Positions 1-10,412 of a stretch of DNA of 64,000 bases are shown piece by piece. Source of the stretch: Planctomycetota bacterium. Its GTDB lineage: Bacteria; Planctomycetota; Phycisphaerae; UBA1845. Numbering within the stretch: the first letter of the stretch is position 1; every line of letters begins with the position of its first letter. The notes beneath the pieces were generated by a model. It was not told the DNA's origin, made no database searches, and saw only the letters and a list, made by a program, of their open reading frames with translations. The DNA is taken from positions 45,222 through 109,221 of the forward strand of contig JAJRPG010000006.1 of assembly GCA_024280855.1 (NCBI GenBank), in the 5' to 3' direction. The position numbers were made by a program, and so were the translations under genes.

Positions 1-2
1 AC

Positions 3-1682
3 CCGCAAGGTCTTTGTGACGTGGCTTTGACACCTTGTGTGCTGGATGTGGATTGTCCGGGCGTTGGTGAAATGTGTCTTCCGAACCGATATTGCCAAGG
101 CGATTCGACGCCTTGTATCACCTCGGCGGATTGTGCTGTGGGGGATGCCTGCGTGGGTGTGATTGAAACGGTTATCCAGCTTCCGGGCGAGGGGCGATTT
201 ATTTTAGCGGCAAAAGCGAGTCCGTTGCGCACGGCTGAGTGGCGCTATGATTACGCTGTATTTAATATGAATTCTGATCGGTCGGGCGCGTTTTTCCGTG
301 TACCTGTGCCTATGAATCAACAGAACCGCGATTTGTTTTTTCGCGACGTTGACTATCACAGTGGCGAAGTTTTTGATCTGACTGACTGGGCGGCTGTGGA
401 AGCGGGCGACACGATTACATGGTCGGCCCATGTTTGTGTGGGGGGCGATGCAGACGGATCGTCTTGCGTGGGTGATGTCGATTGCCCTAATGGTGGGCTA
501 TGTCAGCCCTATCAACTGGACACCTGTGTAGGCGGTGATTTGGATGGTGCGTCATGCACGGACCATAGTGATTGTGCTGGCGCGGTGTCAGGTCAATGTA
601 GTGGTCCGCAGGCAAGGCAATGCACGATGGGCAATAACATTGGCGTGTCATGTTTTAATGACGGCGATTGTGTGAATGGTGGCGTGGGTAGCTGTACGCT
701 GTTGTTTCCGAGTTATGGTGCAAGTGTTAATAGTAACGCACTTCGATTTAGTACGATGTACAGTTTCGGATTCATTTCGCCAGCTCAGCCAGCTACGACG
801 ACGGTTACGCTTGGGTTATTCAAACCCGGAAGCAGTGACAGGATTACGGCATCTTCTGTCGGTCCTTCGGTGGGCCCTGCGGATTGCAACGGTAATAGTA
901 TTCCAGATGAATGCGACGTGGATTGTAACGCGCCGGGATGTTCTGGCGTTCCCATGTGCGGGCTAAAATCTGATTGTCAGCCGTTGGGTGTGGAGGGGCA
1001 TGGGATACCGGATGAATGCGAAGTCGCTTTTATTGACTGCAATGGCAATGGCGTCCCGGACAATTGTGACACCGACCCGTCAGACCCTGATGGCGATGGC
1101 CAAGTGAGTGGCGACTGCAATAGCAATGATTTTCCAGACGAATGTGAGCAGGATTGTGATGGTGACGGATTACCTAGTGCTTGCGATCGAATCTGTAATG
1201 GCACCGTAGACTTTGGCCAAGCTTGCTTTAATGATTCGCAGTGCGATGCGAACTCTTCTTGCGTGGACAATGAAGATACAGATGGCGACGGTTTATCGGA
1301 CTGCGAAGATTTGTGCCCGATGACAAATCCTGGCGGTTCGTGCGTGTGCCCTGACCCTGACCTTTGCTGCCTTTTTGGTGATCCAAATAGCACCTGTATT
1401 GGCGTTCAATCTATCTCGCTCTGCCTAAGTATTGGCTTTGAGCCAGTATGTCAGCTCGCTGCGGAATGTCGCGATGGATGTTTGCTTGGGGACATAGATG
1501 ACAATGGCGTGCGTGATTTGAGGGATATAGCTGGGCTTATGACGTGTTTTTCGGGGCATAGCAGTGTCACTGGATTTGCGACACCTTCGGCGGAGTGCTT
1601 GCGTGTGTTCGATGTTGATAATGACGGCACTGTGGAACAGGCCGATTTTTCAGCTTTTCAAGAGGGACTTCAAGGGCCTTGA
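3..1682 (+). CDS. Secreted Cys-rich protein with DCNGNxxPDEC repeats and C-terminal dockerin-like domain (5' partial)
   Basis: The reading frame is open to the first bases of the window, so the true start and any signal peptide lie upstream. About 559 residues are visible. The first half has short Cys modules of the type C-x-D-x-DC-x-G-x-C. The middle (about residues 300-400) has Ca-binding-like repeats such as DCNGNSIPDECD, DCNGNGVPDNCD and DGDGLPSACD, resembling thrombospondin type 3 repeats. The last 65 residues look like a dockerin pair (GDIDDNGVRDLRDIAGLM and FDVDNDGTVEQADFSAFQ). Such proteins are abundant in Phycisphaerae and are inferred to be exported, Ca-stabilised surface or extracellular proteins. 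No catalytic domain is visible. Function unknown. Confidence 0.8.
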   Translation, partial: PQGLCDVALTPCVLDVDCPGVGEMCLPNRYCQGDSTPCITSADCAVGDACVGVIETVIQLPGEGRFILAAKASPLRTAEWRYDYAVFNMNSDRSGAFFRVPVPMNQQNRDLFFRDVDYHSGEVFDLTDWAAVEAGDTITWSAHVCVGGDADGSSCVGDVDCPNGGLCQPYQLDTCVGGDLDGASCTDHSDCAGAVSGQCSGPQARQCTMGNNIGVSCFNDGDCVNGGVGSCTLLFPSYGASVNSNALRFSTMYSFGFISPAQPATTTVTLGLFKPGSSDRITASSVGPSVGPADCNGNSIPDECDVDCNAPGCSGVPMCGLKSDCQPLGVEGHGIPDECEVAFIDCNGNGVPDNCDTDPSDPDGDGQVSGDCNSNDFPDECEQDCDGDGLPSACDRICNGTVDFGQACFNDSQCDANSSCVDNEDTDGDGLSDCEDLCPMTNPGGSCVCPDPDLCCLFGDPNSTCIGVQSISLCLSIGFEPVCQLAAECRDGCLLGDIDDNGVRDLRDIAGLMTCFSGHSSVTGFATPSAECLRVFDVDNDGTVEQADFSAFQEGLQGP

Positions 1683-1867
1683 TATTCAGCATTAGAGAGG
1701 ATTTATCTGTAGACTATTGAGGGTCCGAGAAAAAATAGTTGTTGACTTGTATCGTTGAACGGCTGTAACCTATTAGGTGTAGTTCACTTGTTGGCGATTC
1801 GTTGATTTCACCAAATCCAGTGGAGGGGCACGGTGATTCGGATTCGGTATTTGGGGAGAGGTGTGTT

Positions 1868-4363
1868 TTGCAATTTTTGTCCCATAGGGCATTAGCTACT
1901 TTTGTGACGCGACCCATTCATGTTTGCGTGATGGCGCTGGCTATGATGGTCTGCGCGGATGTTGCGATAGGCGAAGGTACAGGCTCTGTGATTCAAGTCG
2001 GGGCTTGTTCTTTAGATTCTCAATGTGATGATTTTAACGCATGTACACTCGACGAATGCGTAACTAATGAATGCACGTTCACGGCAGTGGCTGGTTGCGT
2101 GCCTTGTATTTTTGATCCTGCGTGCCCACCTATTGATGTTGTGTTCATTATGGATACTTCCGGGTCAATGGCTGATGAGGCTTCGGCTTTGTGTTCGCAG
2201 ATGAACGACGTAGTCGCGGATTTGGCTATGGATGGCGTAGTGGTTAATCCGATATTTCTCGGAATCACAGAGACGCCGGGGCGACACCTTTCTTGTTTGA
2301 CTGACGACGTCGTTACGATGTTTGGTTCTGACGTTCCTGGCAATAACGGGACGTGCCAGTTTCCTGACACTTTTTCATCTCGTGAATCATGGGGGCCTGC
2401 GACGGCGATTGTCGCGGCTGAGTTTTCCTGGACCCCAGGCTCCAGGCGCATCATCATTCCTATCAGCGATGAAGGTTCTTGTGATGGTAGTTTTCCAGAT
2501 GGATGTAGCGATCCAGGCGCGGATAGGGACGCCATTGCTAACGCGATGGTGGTAGCTCGGGCTAATGATGTGATCGTTGCTCCGATTATTGGTACGGGCG
2601 CAGACCAATGTGTTTTGGATTTGGCTGCTGATTTGGCTGGTGGTACTGGTGGAGTGACGAAGCAAACACAAGACCCCGGTACTGATTTGGCGGGTGTTCT
2701 GTTTGAGATTATTCAGCAGTTCTGCGTTGACCCTTGTAATGACTTGGAACATTGCACGGTCAACGATGCTTGCGATGAAGCGGGAATTTGTTCGGGGACA
2801 CCTATTGATTCTATCACTTGTGTCACTGATGACGATTGTTTGTTCTCCGTATGCGATCTGCCTAGTGGGGTATGTTCTTGCGTGTTGGAGCCTGACCTGA
2901 TTCTTGAGCAGGCTGACTCTTCGATCATGTGTTATAATCAAGGTGATATATTCAATATAAATGTTTATCTTGGTGTCAGCTCTGCGGGCATTTTTGGCGG
3001 CCAATTCAATATTCAATATGATCCGAGTAAGCTCAAGTATATTTCAGTGTTGCCGGGTAGCGTAGCTGATATTGCTTCGCCGTTTAATTCGCAAGTCGCC
3101 AAAATCATTGACGAGGTTGGGGGCAGTATTTTTTATGCGATTGGTACACCGTTTTTGCATCCTGGCTCTAACGGGGGGGTGCCGATGGCTATGGTGACGT
3201 TTGAGGCGCTGACTTCTTGTGACAGCACGGATATATGTTTTATTAACGACGGACCTAAGAATACCTTGCTGACAGACACGAAGGGGTCATCTGTCACATA
3301 TCGTGCGCAATGCATGGATAATTTGCGAACTACTGGCGCGGCCCCGGAAATCGTTTGTCCAGCGAGTGTGACCACGAATTTGGATGCTAAAGCGACGACC
3401 GCAACAGTTGTTTGGGATGTCCCCCTAGCTACAGGGGGCTGCGATGGCCCACTCGTCGTTGATTGCTCTGCTACTGGTGACAATAGTCTGATCGATCCTA
3501 ATAATTTAATTACTGGCGGGGGCATCTTCCTGCCTGGTCATTATGAATTTCAGTGCATTGCTGTAGACAGTTGTGGCGCCTCGGCTGAATGTCAATGGAC
3601 GGTGGATGTAGCTAACATGCACACGATGGAAATTGAAGTCGAGTTGTCACCGTCTATTTTGGCGGATGAGCTGGATCGATGTATCGAATTAACATTTTAT
3701 AGCGACTGTTTCGGCGACCCGTTAGTCATTGATCAGGACGTGACCTTCGAGAGGGTTCGCGACACAGCTTTTGCACGGCTAACTATAGATCTTCCTCGTG
3801 GCATTTATTCTTGTGTTACAGCGAGAGATACCAAACACACGTTGCCCTCTTCGAGTCGGGTGACCATTTCCGGGGATGTATATCAAGCTAAGTGTGTTGG
3901 TGATCCGTTATTGAATGGTAATTGGCTGATCGGTGGCAATTTGGACGGTAATGCGACGATAGATCTCGTCGATTTGGCCACGTTGATTGCTGAAATGAAT
4001 AGTGTTGTGGATCCGAACACGCCGTGCGGGACGGTTGGCCCTCATGCTGACATCAATGGGGACGGCGTTGTTGATGCATTGGACGAGGCATTTATTTTGG
4101 AATCGTACCAGCAATTTGCACTGACTACTTGTTGTCCACTAGTTGCGCCAAGTTCCGTTTCAAACTCCAACGAGTTGGTTACGTCGCTTACTATGAAAGA
4201 GCTGCGACAGCATGGGTGGCCTGAGTTGGAAGCTGCTGACACGAATGCAGACGGTAAGGTTGATGCCTCAGAGCTGATGACTTTCGGAAATCGAAGAAGC
4301 ACATCAATCGACCAGAAATTCAGACCCAAGCGCGGTGACTCTCGCGGCTTACTCCGTCGGTAA
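1868..4363 (+). CDS. Secreted VWA / cohesin-like / HYR / dockerin protein
   Basis: I chose the TTG at 1868 because GGGGAGAGG lies about 7 nt upstream. It is followed by a basic then hydrophobic stretch (VCVMALAMMVCADVAIG) that fits a signal peptide. The frame is open further upstream to 1802. Domains over 831 residues: a Cys-rich segment; a von Willebrand A domain (about 87-265) with the MIDAS motif DTSGS; further Cys modules; a cohesin-like beta domain (about 342-445); a HYR-like domain (about 493-581); a dockerin-like EF-hand pair (about 691-748); and another EF-hand (DTNADGKVDASEL). It follows another dockerin-bearing gene. A cell-surface adhesion or scaffold role is inferred, with the VWA domain binding a ligand through a metal ion. 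Confidence 0.8.
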   Translation: MQFLSHRALATFVTRPIHVCVMALAMMVCADVAIGEGTGSVIQVGACSLDSQCDDFNACTLDECVTNECTFTAVAGCVPCIFDPACPPIDVVFIMDTSGSMADEASALCSQMNDVVADLAMDGVVVNPIFLGITETPGRHLSCLTDDVVTMFGSDVPGNNGTCQFPDTFSSRESWGPATAIVAAEFSWTPGSRRIIIPISDEGSCDGSFPDGCSDPGADRDAIANAMVVARANDVIVAPIIGTGADQCVLDLAADLAGGTGGVTKQTQDPGTDLAGVLFEIIQQFCVDPCNDLEHCTVNDACDEAGICSGTPIDSITCVTDDDCLFSVCDLPSGVCSCVLEPDLILEQADSSIMCYNQGDIFNINVYLGVSSAGIFGGQFNIQYDPSKLKYISVLPGSVADIASPFNSQVAKIIDEVGGSIFYAIGTPFLHPGSNGGVPMAMVTFEALTSCDSTDICFINDGPKNTLLTDTKGSSVTYRAQCMDNLRTTGAAPEIVCPASVTTNLDAKATTATVVWDVPLATGGCDGPLVVDCSATGDNSLIDPNNLITGGGIFLPGHYEFQCIAVDSCGASAECQWTVDVANMHTMEIEVELSPSILADELDRCIELTFYSDCFGDPLVIDQDVTFERVRDTAFARLTIDLPRGIYSCVTARDTKHTLPSSSRVTISGDVYQAKCVGDPLLNGNWLIGGNLDGNATIDLVDLATLIAEMNSVVDPNTPCGTVGPHADINGDGVVDALDEAFILESYQQFALTTCCPLVAPSSVSNSNELVTSLTMKELRQHGWPELEAADTNADGKVDASELMTFGNRRSTSIDQKFRPKRGDSRGLLRR

Positions 4364-4573
4364 TCGTCAGGATAGTCATTTTAGATCAAACGATATCACT
4401 ATCTCCATAGCTAGGATGTGCTTGTTGCAATGCGCGCGGACTAGGCCATAATTCCACCAGGGCGACATAGCCTTGGTATAGCCCTGCTGTTAGCTTTCTG
4501 GGGTTGAAAACTTGACGATTGGCTGTGCCTAGCATACCGTCTCTCTCTTAGGTGCTGGATCGAAAGGTACCCG

Positions 4574-6076
4574 ATGATGGCTAAGGATAAAGTCGCTCCT
4601 GATGGGGCGATGCAGCGAATTCAATCTGAGTCTTTGACTTTTGACGATGTCCTGCTGCTTCCGCGCCGTTCTTCAGTTCTCCCCGACAATATCGATCTAC
4701 AAACTCGATTGACGCGTGATATTACGCTGAACATCCCGTTGGTATCCGCAGCTATGGATACCGTGACGGAATCTCGATTGGCTATCAGTCTTGCCCAAGA
4801 GGGTGGGATTGGGATTATTCATAAGAATTTGACCATCGAGGCCCAGTGTCGACAGGTCAATATCGTGAAGCGTTCGGAAAGCGGTGTCATTATTGATCCG
4901 GTGACGTTGGCTCCGGATGAGCCTGTCACGCGGGCTAAGGAAGTGATGACGCTGCAGAATATCTCCGGCGTGCCCATTATTGATCCAGGCCGCGGACTCG
5001 TGGGGATTATCACGCGCCGTGATATGAAATATCTCGAAAGCGAGCATCTCAAAATACGCGATGTGATGACTGCTCAACACTTAGTCACCGGCCCTCCGGG
5101 GACGAGCTTGGCTGAGGCGTGGGAAATTCTGAAACGCAAGAAAGTCGAAAAACTTCTACTTATAGATAATGACAACAAGCTCACCGGGCTGATTACCATG
5201 CGCGATATTGAGCGTAGTCGCCATTTCCCGGTTAGTTGTAAGGATGATCGAGGCCGACTTCGGGTCGGGGCGGCGGTCGGCGTGCATGACTATGATCGCG
5301 TAGAAGCGCTCATTGCCAGCGATGTTGACGTGGTTGTGGTGGACACGGCTCACGGCCATAGCGACAACGTGATTGATACGATCAAAGAGATTAAGAAACG
5401 TCATAACATCAATATCGTAGCTGGTAACATTGCGACGGCTGAGGCGGCTAAGGATTTGATTGAAGCTGGGGCTGATGCGTTGAAGGTTGGCATTGGACCT
5501 GGCAGCATTTGCACGACGCGCATTGTGTCTGGTGTTGGCGTTCCGCAACTTAGTGCGGTGTTGAATGTTTGTTCCGTAGCGAATGCGGCTGGTGTTCCGG
5601 TGATTGCTGATGGCGGTGTTCGTCAGTCAGGCGATATTAGCAAGGCCTTGGCTGCCGGGGCGCACACGGTGATGCTTGGCTCGTTGTTTGCGGGTTTGGA
5701 AGAAGCGCCTGGCGAAACGGTGACGTGGCGCGGGCGTCGGTTTAAGGAATATCGCGGGATGGGTTCGCTGGGGGCGATGGTGAAAGGCTCGGCGGAGCGA
5801 TATGGCCAAGATGCCAGCGCGCCGTCTCGAAAGCTGGTTCCTGAAGGGGTGGAAGGTCGCGTACCTTATCGTGGGCCTTTGTCGGAATTTGTATATCAAC
5901 TGGTTGGTGGCATTCGTTCGGGTATGGGGTATTGTGGAACGGCGACGATTGACGATCTTAGAACATTAGCGACGTTTACGCGGGTAACCGCTGCGGGCGT
6001 TACGGAATCTCGGCCACACGATGTGACCGTTACGAAAGAATCACCGAACTTCGCTATGGAGAGCCATAATGATTAA
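4574..6076 (+). CDS. guaB: Inosine-5'-monophosphate dehydrogenase
   Basis: Catalyses NAD-dependent oxidation of IMP to XMP, the committed step of guanine nucleotide synthesis. The 500-residue length and layout are typical: an N-terminal [13 protein letters not shown] motif, a pair of CBS domains (about 100-215) inserted in the TIM barrel, and the active-site loop GPGSICTT with the catalytic Cys near residue 314. The [10 protein letters not shown] and [10 protein letters not shown] motifs are also present. A good ribosome site (GAAAGGT) precedes the tandem ATG pair. guaA, which uses the product XMP, lies 1.6 kb downstream in the same direction. The last codons overlap the start of the next gene. 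Confidence 0.97.
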   Translation: MMAKDKVAPDGAMQRIQSESLTFDDVLLLPRRSSVLPDNIDLQTRLTRDITLNIPLVSAAMDTVTESRLAISLAQEGGIGIIHKNLTIEAQCRQVNIVKRSESGVIIDPVTLAPDEPVTRAKEVMTLQNISGVPIIDPGRGLVGIITRRDMKYLESEHLKIRDVMTAQHLVTGPPGTSLAEAWEILKRKKVEKLLLIDNDNKLTGLITMRDIERSRHFPVSCKDDRGRLRVGAAVGVHDYDRVEALIASDVDVVVVDTAHGHSDNVIDTIKEIKKRHNINIVAGNIATAEAAKDLIEAGADALKVGIGPGSICTTRIVSGVGVPQLSAVLNVCSVANAAGVPVIADGGVRQSGDISKALAAGAHTVMLGSLFAGLEEAPGETVTWRGRRFKEYRGMGSLGAMVKGSAERYGQDASAPSRKLVPEGVEGRVPYRGPLSEFVYQLVGGIRSGMGYCGTATIDDLRTLATFTRVTAAGVTESRPHDVTVTKESPNFAMESHND

Positions 6077-6539
6077 GTCAACTAACCGAATGGCATTGAG
6101 CTTTGTATCGTTAGCTTGTTTGTTTGTGCAGACAGGCTGCTCGTTGATAGCGAATCCGAATTACGATGAGCTGGCGAGTCAGCCGATGGTCATGACGCCC
6201 TCAGAGTGTGGGGTTCGCCGGGCTGATGTGATGGTCGCTAGTCAGCAGGTTCGGTCTTTTGGTGTGGTGTCATGTGCGGCACATACCAGCGGCTTGACTC
6301 ATGGCCCTTTGTTTTTTGAAGATCCCTATGTGCTTAACGGTAGCGACGACGGCCAATTTGCCTGGACGTTCGAAGAGCCTTTCCACTTCTTGCTCGGCCC
6401 GGTTCGCTATGGCGTTAACCTGGCGTTTATGCCTGTTAGTGCGGTCGTGAATCCCCCTTGGATACCGGTTACGGTAGCTGACGCTGGCGTCGCTGAGCCA
6501 CAAGAAGAATCCGTCGGTGCGATTAAAGAAATTGAGTGA
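6069..6539 (+). CDS. Putative lipoprotein of unknown function
   Basis: The 156-residue product starts with a lipoprotein signal: charged MIKSTNR, a hydrophobic core, and the lipobox VQTGCS with the lipidated Cys near residue 25. The mature part has no recognised domain. The ATG overlaps the guaB stop by 8 bp, so translation is probably coupled to guaB. It is likely an outer-membrane or periplasmic lipoprotein. No function can be assigned from sequence, and the link to purine synthesis may be only positional. Confidence 0.75.
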   Translation: MIKSTNRMALSFVSLACLFVQTGCSLIANPNYDELASQPMVMTPSECGVRRADVMVASQQVRSFGVVSCAAHTSGLTHGPLFFEDPYVLNGSDDGQFAWTFEEPFHFLLGPVRYGVNLAFMPVSAVVNPPWIPVTVADAGVAEPQEESVGAIKEIE

Positions 6540-6676
6540 CATCGCTGCGGCATTTTCGAACGCGCCTCGTCATCGGCTCGGATACTTGTTAGTGGCTCAC
6601 GCCAAGACGCTCAGCTAACACTCAATTAGGCAGTCGATCTGCTTTTGGCGTTCATAGAGAGATAAGACGAAAAGGC

Positions 6677-7639
6677 TTGACACTTATAGATCATCCAACT
6701 TCAACTACAGTTTTGCGTTGCTCGGCCTGTGGCCAACTGGTAGGGCCTGAGCGTGAAGCGCAATGCACTTTGTGTGGTTTTCAGTTCGGCGATGATCGAG
6801 TGACGGGCGCGGATGTTTCGCCTTATGCCAAGCAATTCGCCAGCAGGCAGAGAGGTTTGTGGCCTATGTGCCATTGGGTTTACTTCGCGGGCAGCCATCG
6901 TCTGAAACATTTGGCACTGATGCGCAGCTCGGCTGCTTCTCGAAGATTCGCTTGGCTGATGATGACGATGACGGCTCTCGCCCTTGGCGTTTTTCAGCTA
7001 TCAATTGTAGGTTGGCGCGGCGTGACGTCATTGGCAGCTGTAGAGGAGACGGGTTCGATAACCCCGGCTGGGCAGCTTTGGCGACATGTGGCTTCTCGCG
7101 CTCGTCCGCTGCCTGCAGGCCTTGCCCCGCAGACGGCGGTAGATTTTTGGTGGAATCCTGCTCAGTCTGCGACCGGGTTCGTGTTGGGTTTGTTAAGCGG
7201 AGGAATATCGCTATGGTTTTTCCTGTGGTTGATGCGGGCGGGTTTAGCGAAGTCGCATCGCCTAGCTTATAGACATGAGCTGCGCATGTCGGCTGCGATT
7301 CATTATAGCATGGCTTGGCTAGTCCCACTTGGCGTGACGTGCGCGGTTATGTTATTTTTACCGTTGATACAAGCCGGGTATATTGTCGGTTGGCTTGGCG
7401 TATCTGCGCCGGATGTGCTAGAGATATCGGCGAGCATCGTCGCGGCGATAGGCCTGATTTTGTGGTGGTTTTGGCTTTTAAGATTAGGCGCAACCGCACC
7501 GCAGGATACGCGGCAACGGGTGGTGGCGTTCATGGCGATTGGCCCCCCGGCTATTGTTACGGGATTGGCTTTTGCGTGGTGGTACGGTGTGTGCGGCGTG
7601 CAAAATTTGTTATTTAAGATGATGCGTATAGATTTTTAA
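6677..7639 (+). CDS. Zinc-ribbon membrane protein
   Basis: The 320-residue product starts at TTG with AAAAGG just upstream. The N-terminus has two CxxC pairs (CSACGQLVG and CTLCGFQFG, about residues 14-35), which form a rubredoxin/zinc-ribbon-like knuckle. After a soluble linker there are about five hydrophobic helices: about 90-112, 165-190, 212-240, 252-270 and 275-300. The architecture resembles the many 'zinc ribbon plus membrane' proteins of Planctomycetota, whose roles are unknown. It sits between guaB and guaA and ends 18 bp before guaA, so it is probably co-transcribed. Confidence 0.75.
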   Translation: MTLIDHPTSTTVLRCSACGQLVGPEREAQCTLCGFQFGDDRVTGADVSPYAKQFASRQRGLWPMCHWVYFAGSHRLKHLALMRSSAASRRFAWLMMTMTALALGVFQLSIVGWRGVTSLAAVEETGSITPAGQLWRHVASRARPLPAGLAPQTAVDFWWNPAQSATGFVLGLLSGGISLWFFLWLMRAGLAKSHRLAYRHELRMSAAIHYSMAWLVPLGVTCAVMLFLPLIQAGYIVGWLGVSAPDVLEISASIVAAIGLILWWFWLLRLGATAPQDTRQRVVAFMAIGPPAIVTGLAFAWWYGVCGVQNLLFKMMRIDF

Positions 7640-7657
7640 GGGTGTGATGAGGCAAAC

Positions 7658-9208
7658 ATGAAACCAGCAACCATAGTCATCATCGATTTCGGTAGTCAAT
7701 TTGTACAACTAATCGCTCGGCGAGTGCGCGAAAATCGGGTGCATAGCATTATCGTTTCGCCAAGCATCACGCTGCAAGAGATACGCGATCATAACGCAGT
7801 TGGCATCATTTTTTCAGGCGGGCCTGCTAGCGTGTACGCGGACGATGCGCCGAAGTGCGCGCCGGAGATTATGGACATGGGGCTTCCCGTGCTGGGCATT
7901 TGTTATGGCATGCAACTGGCCTGCGATTTATTGGGCAGCGACGTCGGCGCAGGAAATTCGCGGGAGTATGGCCGCACGCAGGTTGAGATTGTGGCGGAGG
8001 ATGCACTACTAAACCATGTACCCACCCAAGCTACGGTGTGGATGAGTCATGGCGACATTGTCAAAACACTCTCCGATGATTTCGTGGCATTAGCTAAGAC
8101 GGACACTTGCCCTTACGCGGCGATGAGACATAAAAGCAGGCCGATGTACGGGGTGCAGTTTCATCCGGAGGTTTTTCATACGCCGTGCGGTAATCAGATT
8201 ATTCGCAACTTTCTTTATGACATCTGTCATTGCACCGGCGATTGGCAGGTGGACCATGTAGCTGATGATGCGATTAAGACCATTCGTGAGAAGGTCGGCG
8301 AGACCGATCGGGTCATTTGCGGTTTGTCTGGCGGGGTGGACAGCAGCGTAGTCGCGGCGTTGATTCACGAGGCGATTGGCGATCGGCTGATTTGTATTTA
8401 TGTCGATAACGGTTTGATGCGAAACCGCGAGACCGATCTCGTGGAGGCGACTTTTAAGCAACATTTCAATATGAACCTGCGATGCGTCGATGCGTCGGAA
8501 AGTTTTTTGACTAAATTGAAAGGCGTGACTGATCCGCAAGAGAAGCGGAAGATCATTGGCCATGAGTTCATAGAGGTGTTTAAGGCTGAGGCGGAAAAAA
8601 TTGATGGCGCGCGTTTTCTTGCCCAAGGCACACTCTATCCAGACGTGATTGAATCTGGTCATAGCGCGTCGGGGGCGACGGCTAATATCAAGCTTCATCA
8701 TAATGTGGGCGGGTTGCCCAAGGAGCTTGGCTTTGAATTGGTCGAGCCTTTGCGCGATCTTTTTAAGGACGAGGTTCGCCGGGTGGGTGAGCATCTGGGC
8801 TTACCGGAGGAGATTGTCTGGCGACACCCTTTCCCTGGTCCGGGCTTAGCGGTGCGTATTATGGGTGATATTACGCCTGAGCGATTGAGCATTCTGCGAG
8901 ATGCTGACGACGTAATTCTTGAGGAGATTCGCTCAGCTGGTTGGTATAATATAATTGCGCAGGCGTTTGGTGTGTTGCTGCCAATTAGTACCGTTGGGGT
9001 GATGGGTGATGATCGGTCTTACGCTGGTCAGCATGTGATTGCGGTTCGCTTTGTGGAGAGTGCCGACTTCATGACAGCTGATTGGGTGCGGGTTGATTAT
9101 GAAGTGCTAGGCCGGATTTCGACGCGGATTATCAACGAAGTCGAAGGGGTCAATCGCGTGGTTTATGACATTTCATCTAAGCCGCCTTCTACGATTGAGT
9201 GGGAATAG
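7658..9208 (+). CDS. guaA: GMP synthase (glutamine-hydrolysing)
   Basis: Converts XMP to GMP using ATP and glutamine. At 516 residues it has the full two-domain layout. The class I glutamine amidotransferase domain has nucleophile Cys81 in GICYGMQ and His/Glu in GVQFHPEV. The ATP pyrophosphatase domain has the P-loop SGGVDSS (about 224-230). The C-terminal dimerisation domain ends in IEWE, as is usual for GuaA. GAGG about 6 nt upstream of ATG supports the start. With guaB upstream it completes the guanine branch. Confidence 0.97.
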   Translation: MKPATIVIIDFGSQFVQLIARRVRENRVHSIIVSPSITLQEIRDHNAVGIIFSGGPASVYADDAPKCAPEIMDMGLPVLGICYGMQLACDLLGSDVGAGNSREYGRTQVEIVAEDALLNHVPTQATVWMSHGDIVKTLSDDFVALAKTDTCPYAAMRHKSRPMYGVQFHPEVFHTPCGNQIIRNFLYDICHCTGDWQVDHVADDAIKTIREKVGETDRVICGLSGGVDSSVVAALIHEAIGDRLICIYVDNGLMRNRETDLVEATFKQHFNMNLRCVDASESFLTKLKGVTDPQEKRKIIGHEFIEVFKAEAEKIDGARFLAQGTLYPDVIESGHSASGATANIKLHHNVGGLPKELGFELVEPLRDLFKDEVRRVGEHLGLPEEIVWRHPFPGPGLAVRIMGDITPERLSILRDADDVILEEIRSAGWYNIIAQAFGVLLPISTVGVMGDDRSYAGQHVIAVRFVESADFMTADWVRVDYEVLGRISTRIINEVEGVNRVVYDISSKPPSTIEWE

Positions 9209-9458
9209 TAAGGTCTACCCCCCCGCACAAATAAAAACAGGTGGCCCGCATTTTTTAGTGTTTATTACCTAATTTTGTTGATGTAGCTATACACGCAAGA
9301 CTTATAGGATGGCTGCTTTCATCATATCTGGGCCTAGTTACTTAGGTCTGAGTATTCGGACGATGCCAGGGTATTTCTGCTGTCGCCTACCCGTCATTAC
9401 CAGTCGATAACACGCATAGTGTACCTGTTGGCTAGAAGAACCATGCGGCGATAATTTT

Positions 9459-10412
9459 ATGTATAACTCAGAATTGCTGCGCAACCCTTCGTCCACCTAT
9501 CCCCATTCGCACGCGGCGTCTATCGCGATTGCGCCTACTGATGATATCTTTGTCACTTGGTACGCTTACCCGGAGGATGAAACACGTGATGCGGTTTTGA
9601 TGCTCGCGCGACGCAGGCCTGGCGCGAGGCTCTTTGATAAACCTATTCGAATCATGGAGCAGTTGACAAAATCGCTAGGGAATCCGGTCATCTTTTTTGA
9701 TCAATTTGGCACGTTGCATTTGCTGTTCGTCTCGCTTCATGGCCATTATTGGGATAGCGCCAAGCTGTATGCGACTAATAGTGAGAATTTGGGGCAGACC
9801 TGGTCTACGCCACATGTGCTGCAATTATCTGATGGCGTTATGTTGAGATATCCGCCCATCGTCCGAACCAATACCTATATGTTGTTGCCCGCTTATAACG
9901 AAAAAACCAACCAGACGGTCATGCTGATGGGTGGCCCTGATGGTGAGGGATGGTATGAGGTTGACCATTTTGATGGTCTGCAAGCTATCCAGGGAAATAT
10001 CGTAAGGCGGGACGAAAAAAACCTCACGATGATTCTTCGGCCTTATGGACAGGAACGATGTTGTATGCGATGTATGTCCAGCGATGATGGCAAGACTTGG
10101 ATGCCGGTGATGCGCACGACGCTGCCCAACCCGTTGTCCGGTGCGGCTGCATTTTCAATGGATGGTACGCTTTGTGTGGTATACAACCATACGACTGAAC
10201 ATCGTCGGTATCCCATCAGTTTTTCCAGTTCAACGAATCAGGGAACGTCATGGTCCGAGCCGATACATCTTGATGCAACGGAGCATGAGCTTTCGTACCC
10301 TGCGTTCACCGTTGATAAGAATGGTGTTGCCCACGGCGTCTATACGTTTGGTCGAACGGCTATTCAGTATGTGGCGTTTGATACAAGCTGGTGGAAAAAT
10401 CATGGCGTATGA
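9459..10412 (+). CDS. BNR/Asp-box sialidase-like beta-propeller protein
   Basis: The 317-residue product has at least three Asp-box motifs (SENLGQTWS, SDDGKTWMP, STNQGTSWSE). These mark the six-bladed propeller fold of sialidases and BNR_2 proteins, and the C-terminal HGVYTFGRTAIQYVAFD is also typical. No signal peptide is visible, so the product appears cytoplasmic or is exported by an unusual route. The 3' end overlaps the next gene by 11 bp. True sialidase activity would need an arginine triad and a Tyr/Glu pair that I cannot assign without alignment. It could be another glycoside-binding or hydrolysing propeller protein. Confidence 0.7.
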   Translation: MYNSELLRNPSSTYPHSHAASIAIAPTDDIFVTWYAYPEDETRDAVLMLARRRPGARLFDKPIRIMEQLTKSLGNPVIFFDQFGTLHLLFVSLHGHYWDSAKLYATNSENLGQTWSTPHVLQLSDGVMLRYPPIVRTNTYMLLPAYNEKTNQTVMLMGGPDGEGWYEVDHFDGLQAIQGNIVRRDEKNLTMILRPYGQERCCMRCMSSDDGKTWMPVMRTTLPNPLSGAAAFSMDGTLCVVYNHTTEHRRYPISFSSSTNQGTSWSEPIHLDATEHELSYPAFTVDKNGVAHGVYTFGRTAIQYVAFDTSWWKNHGV

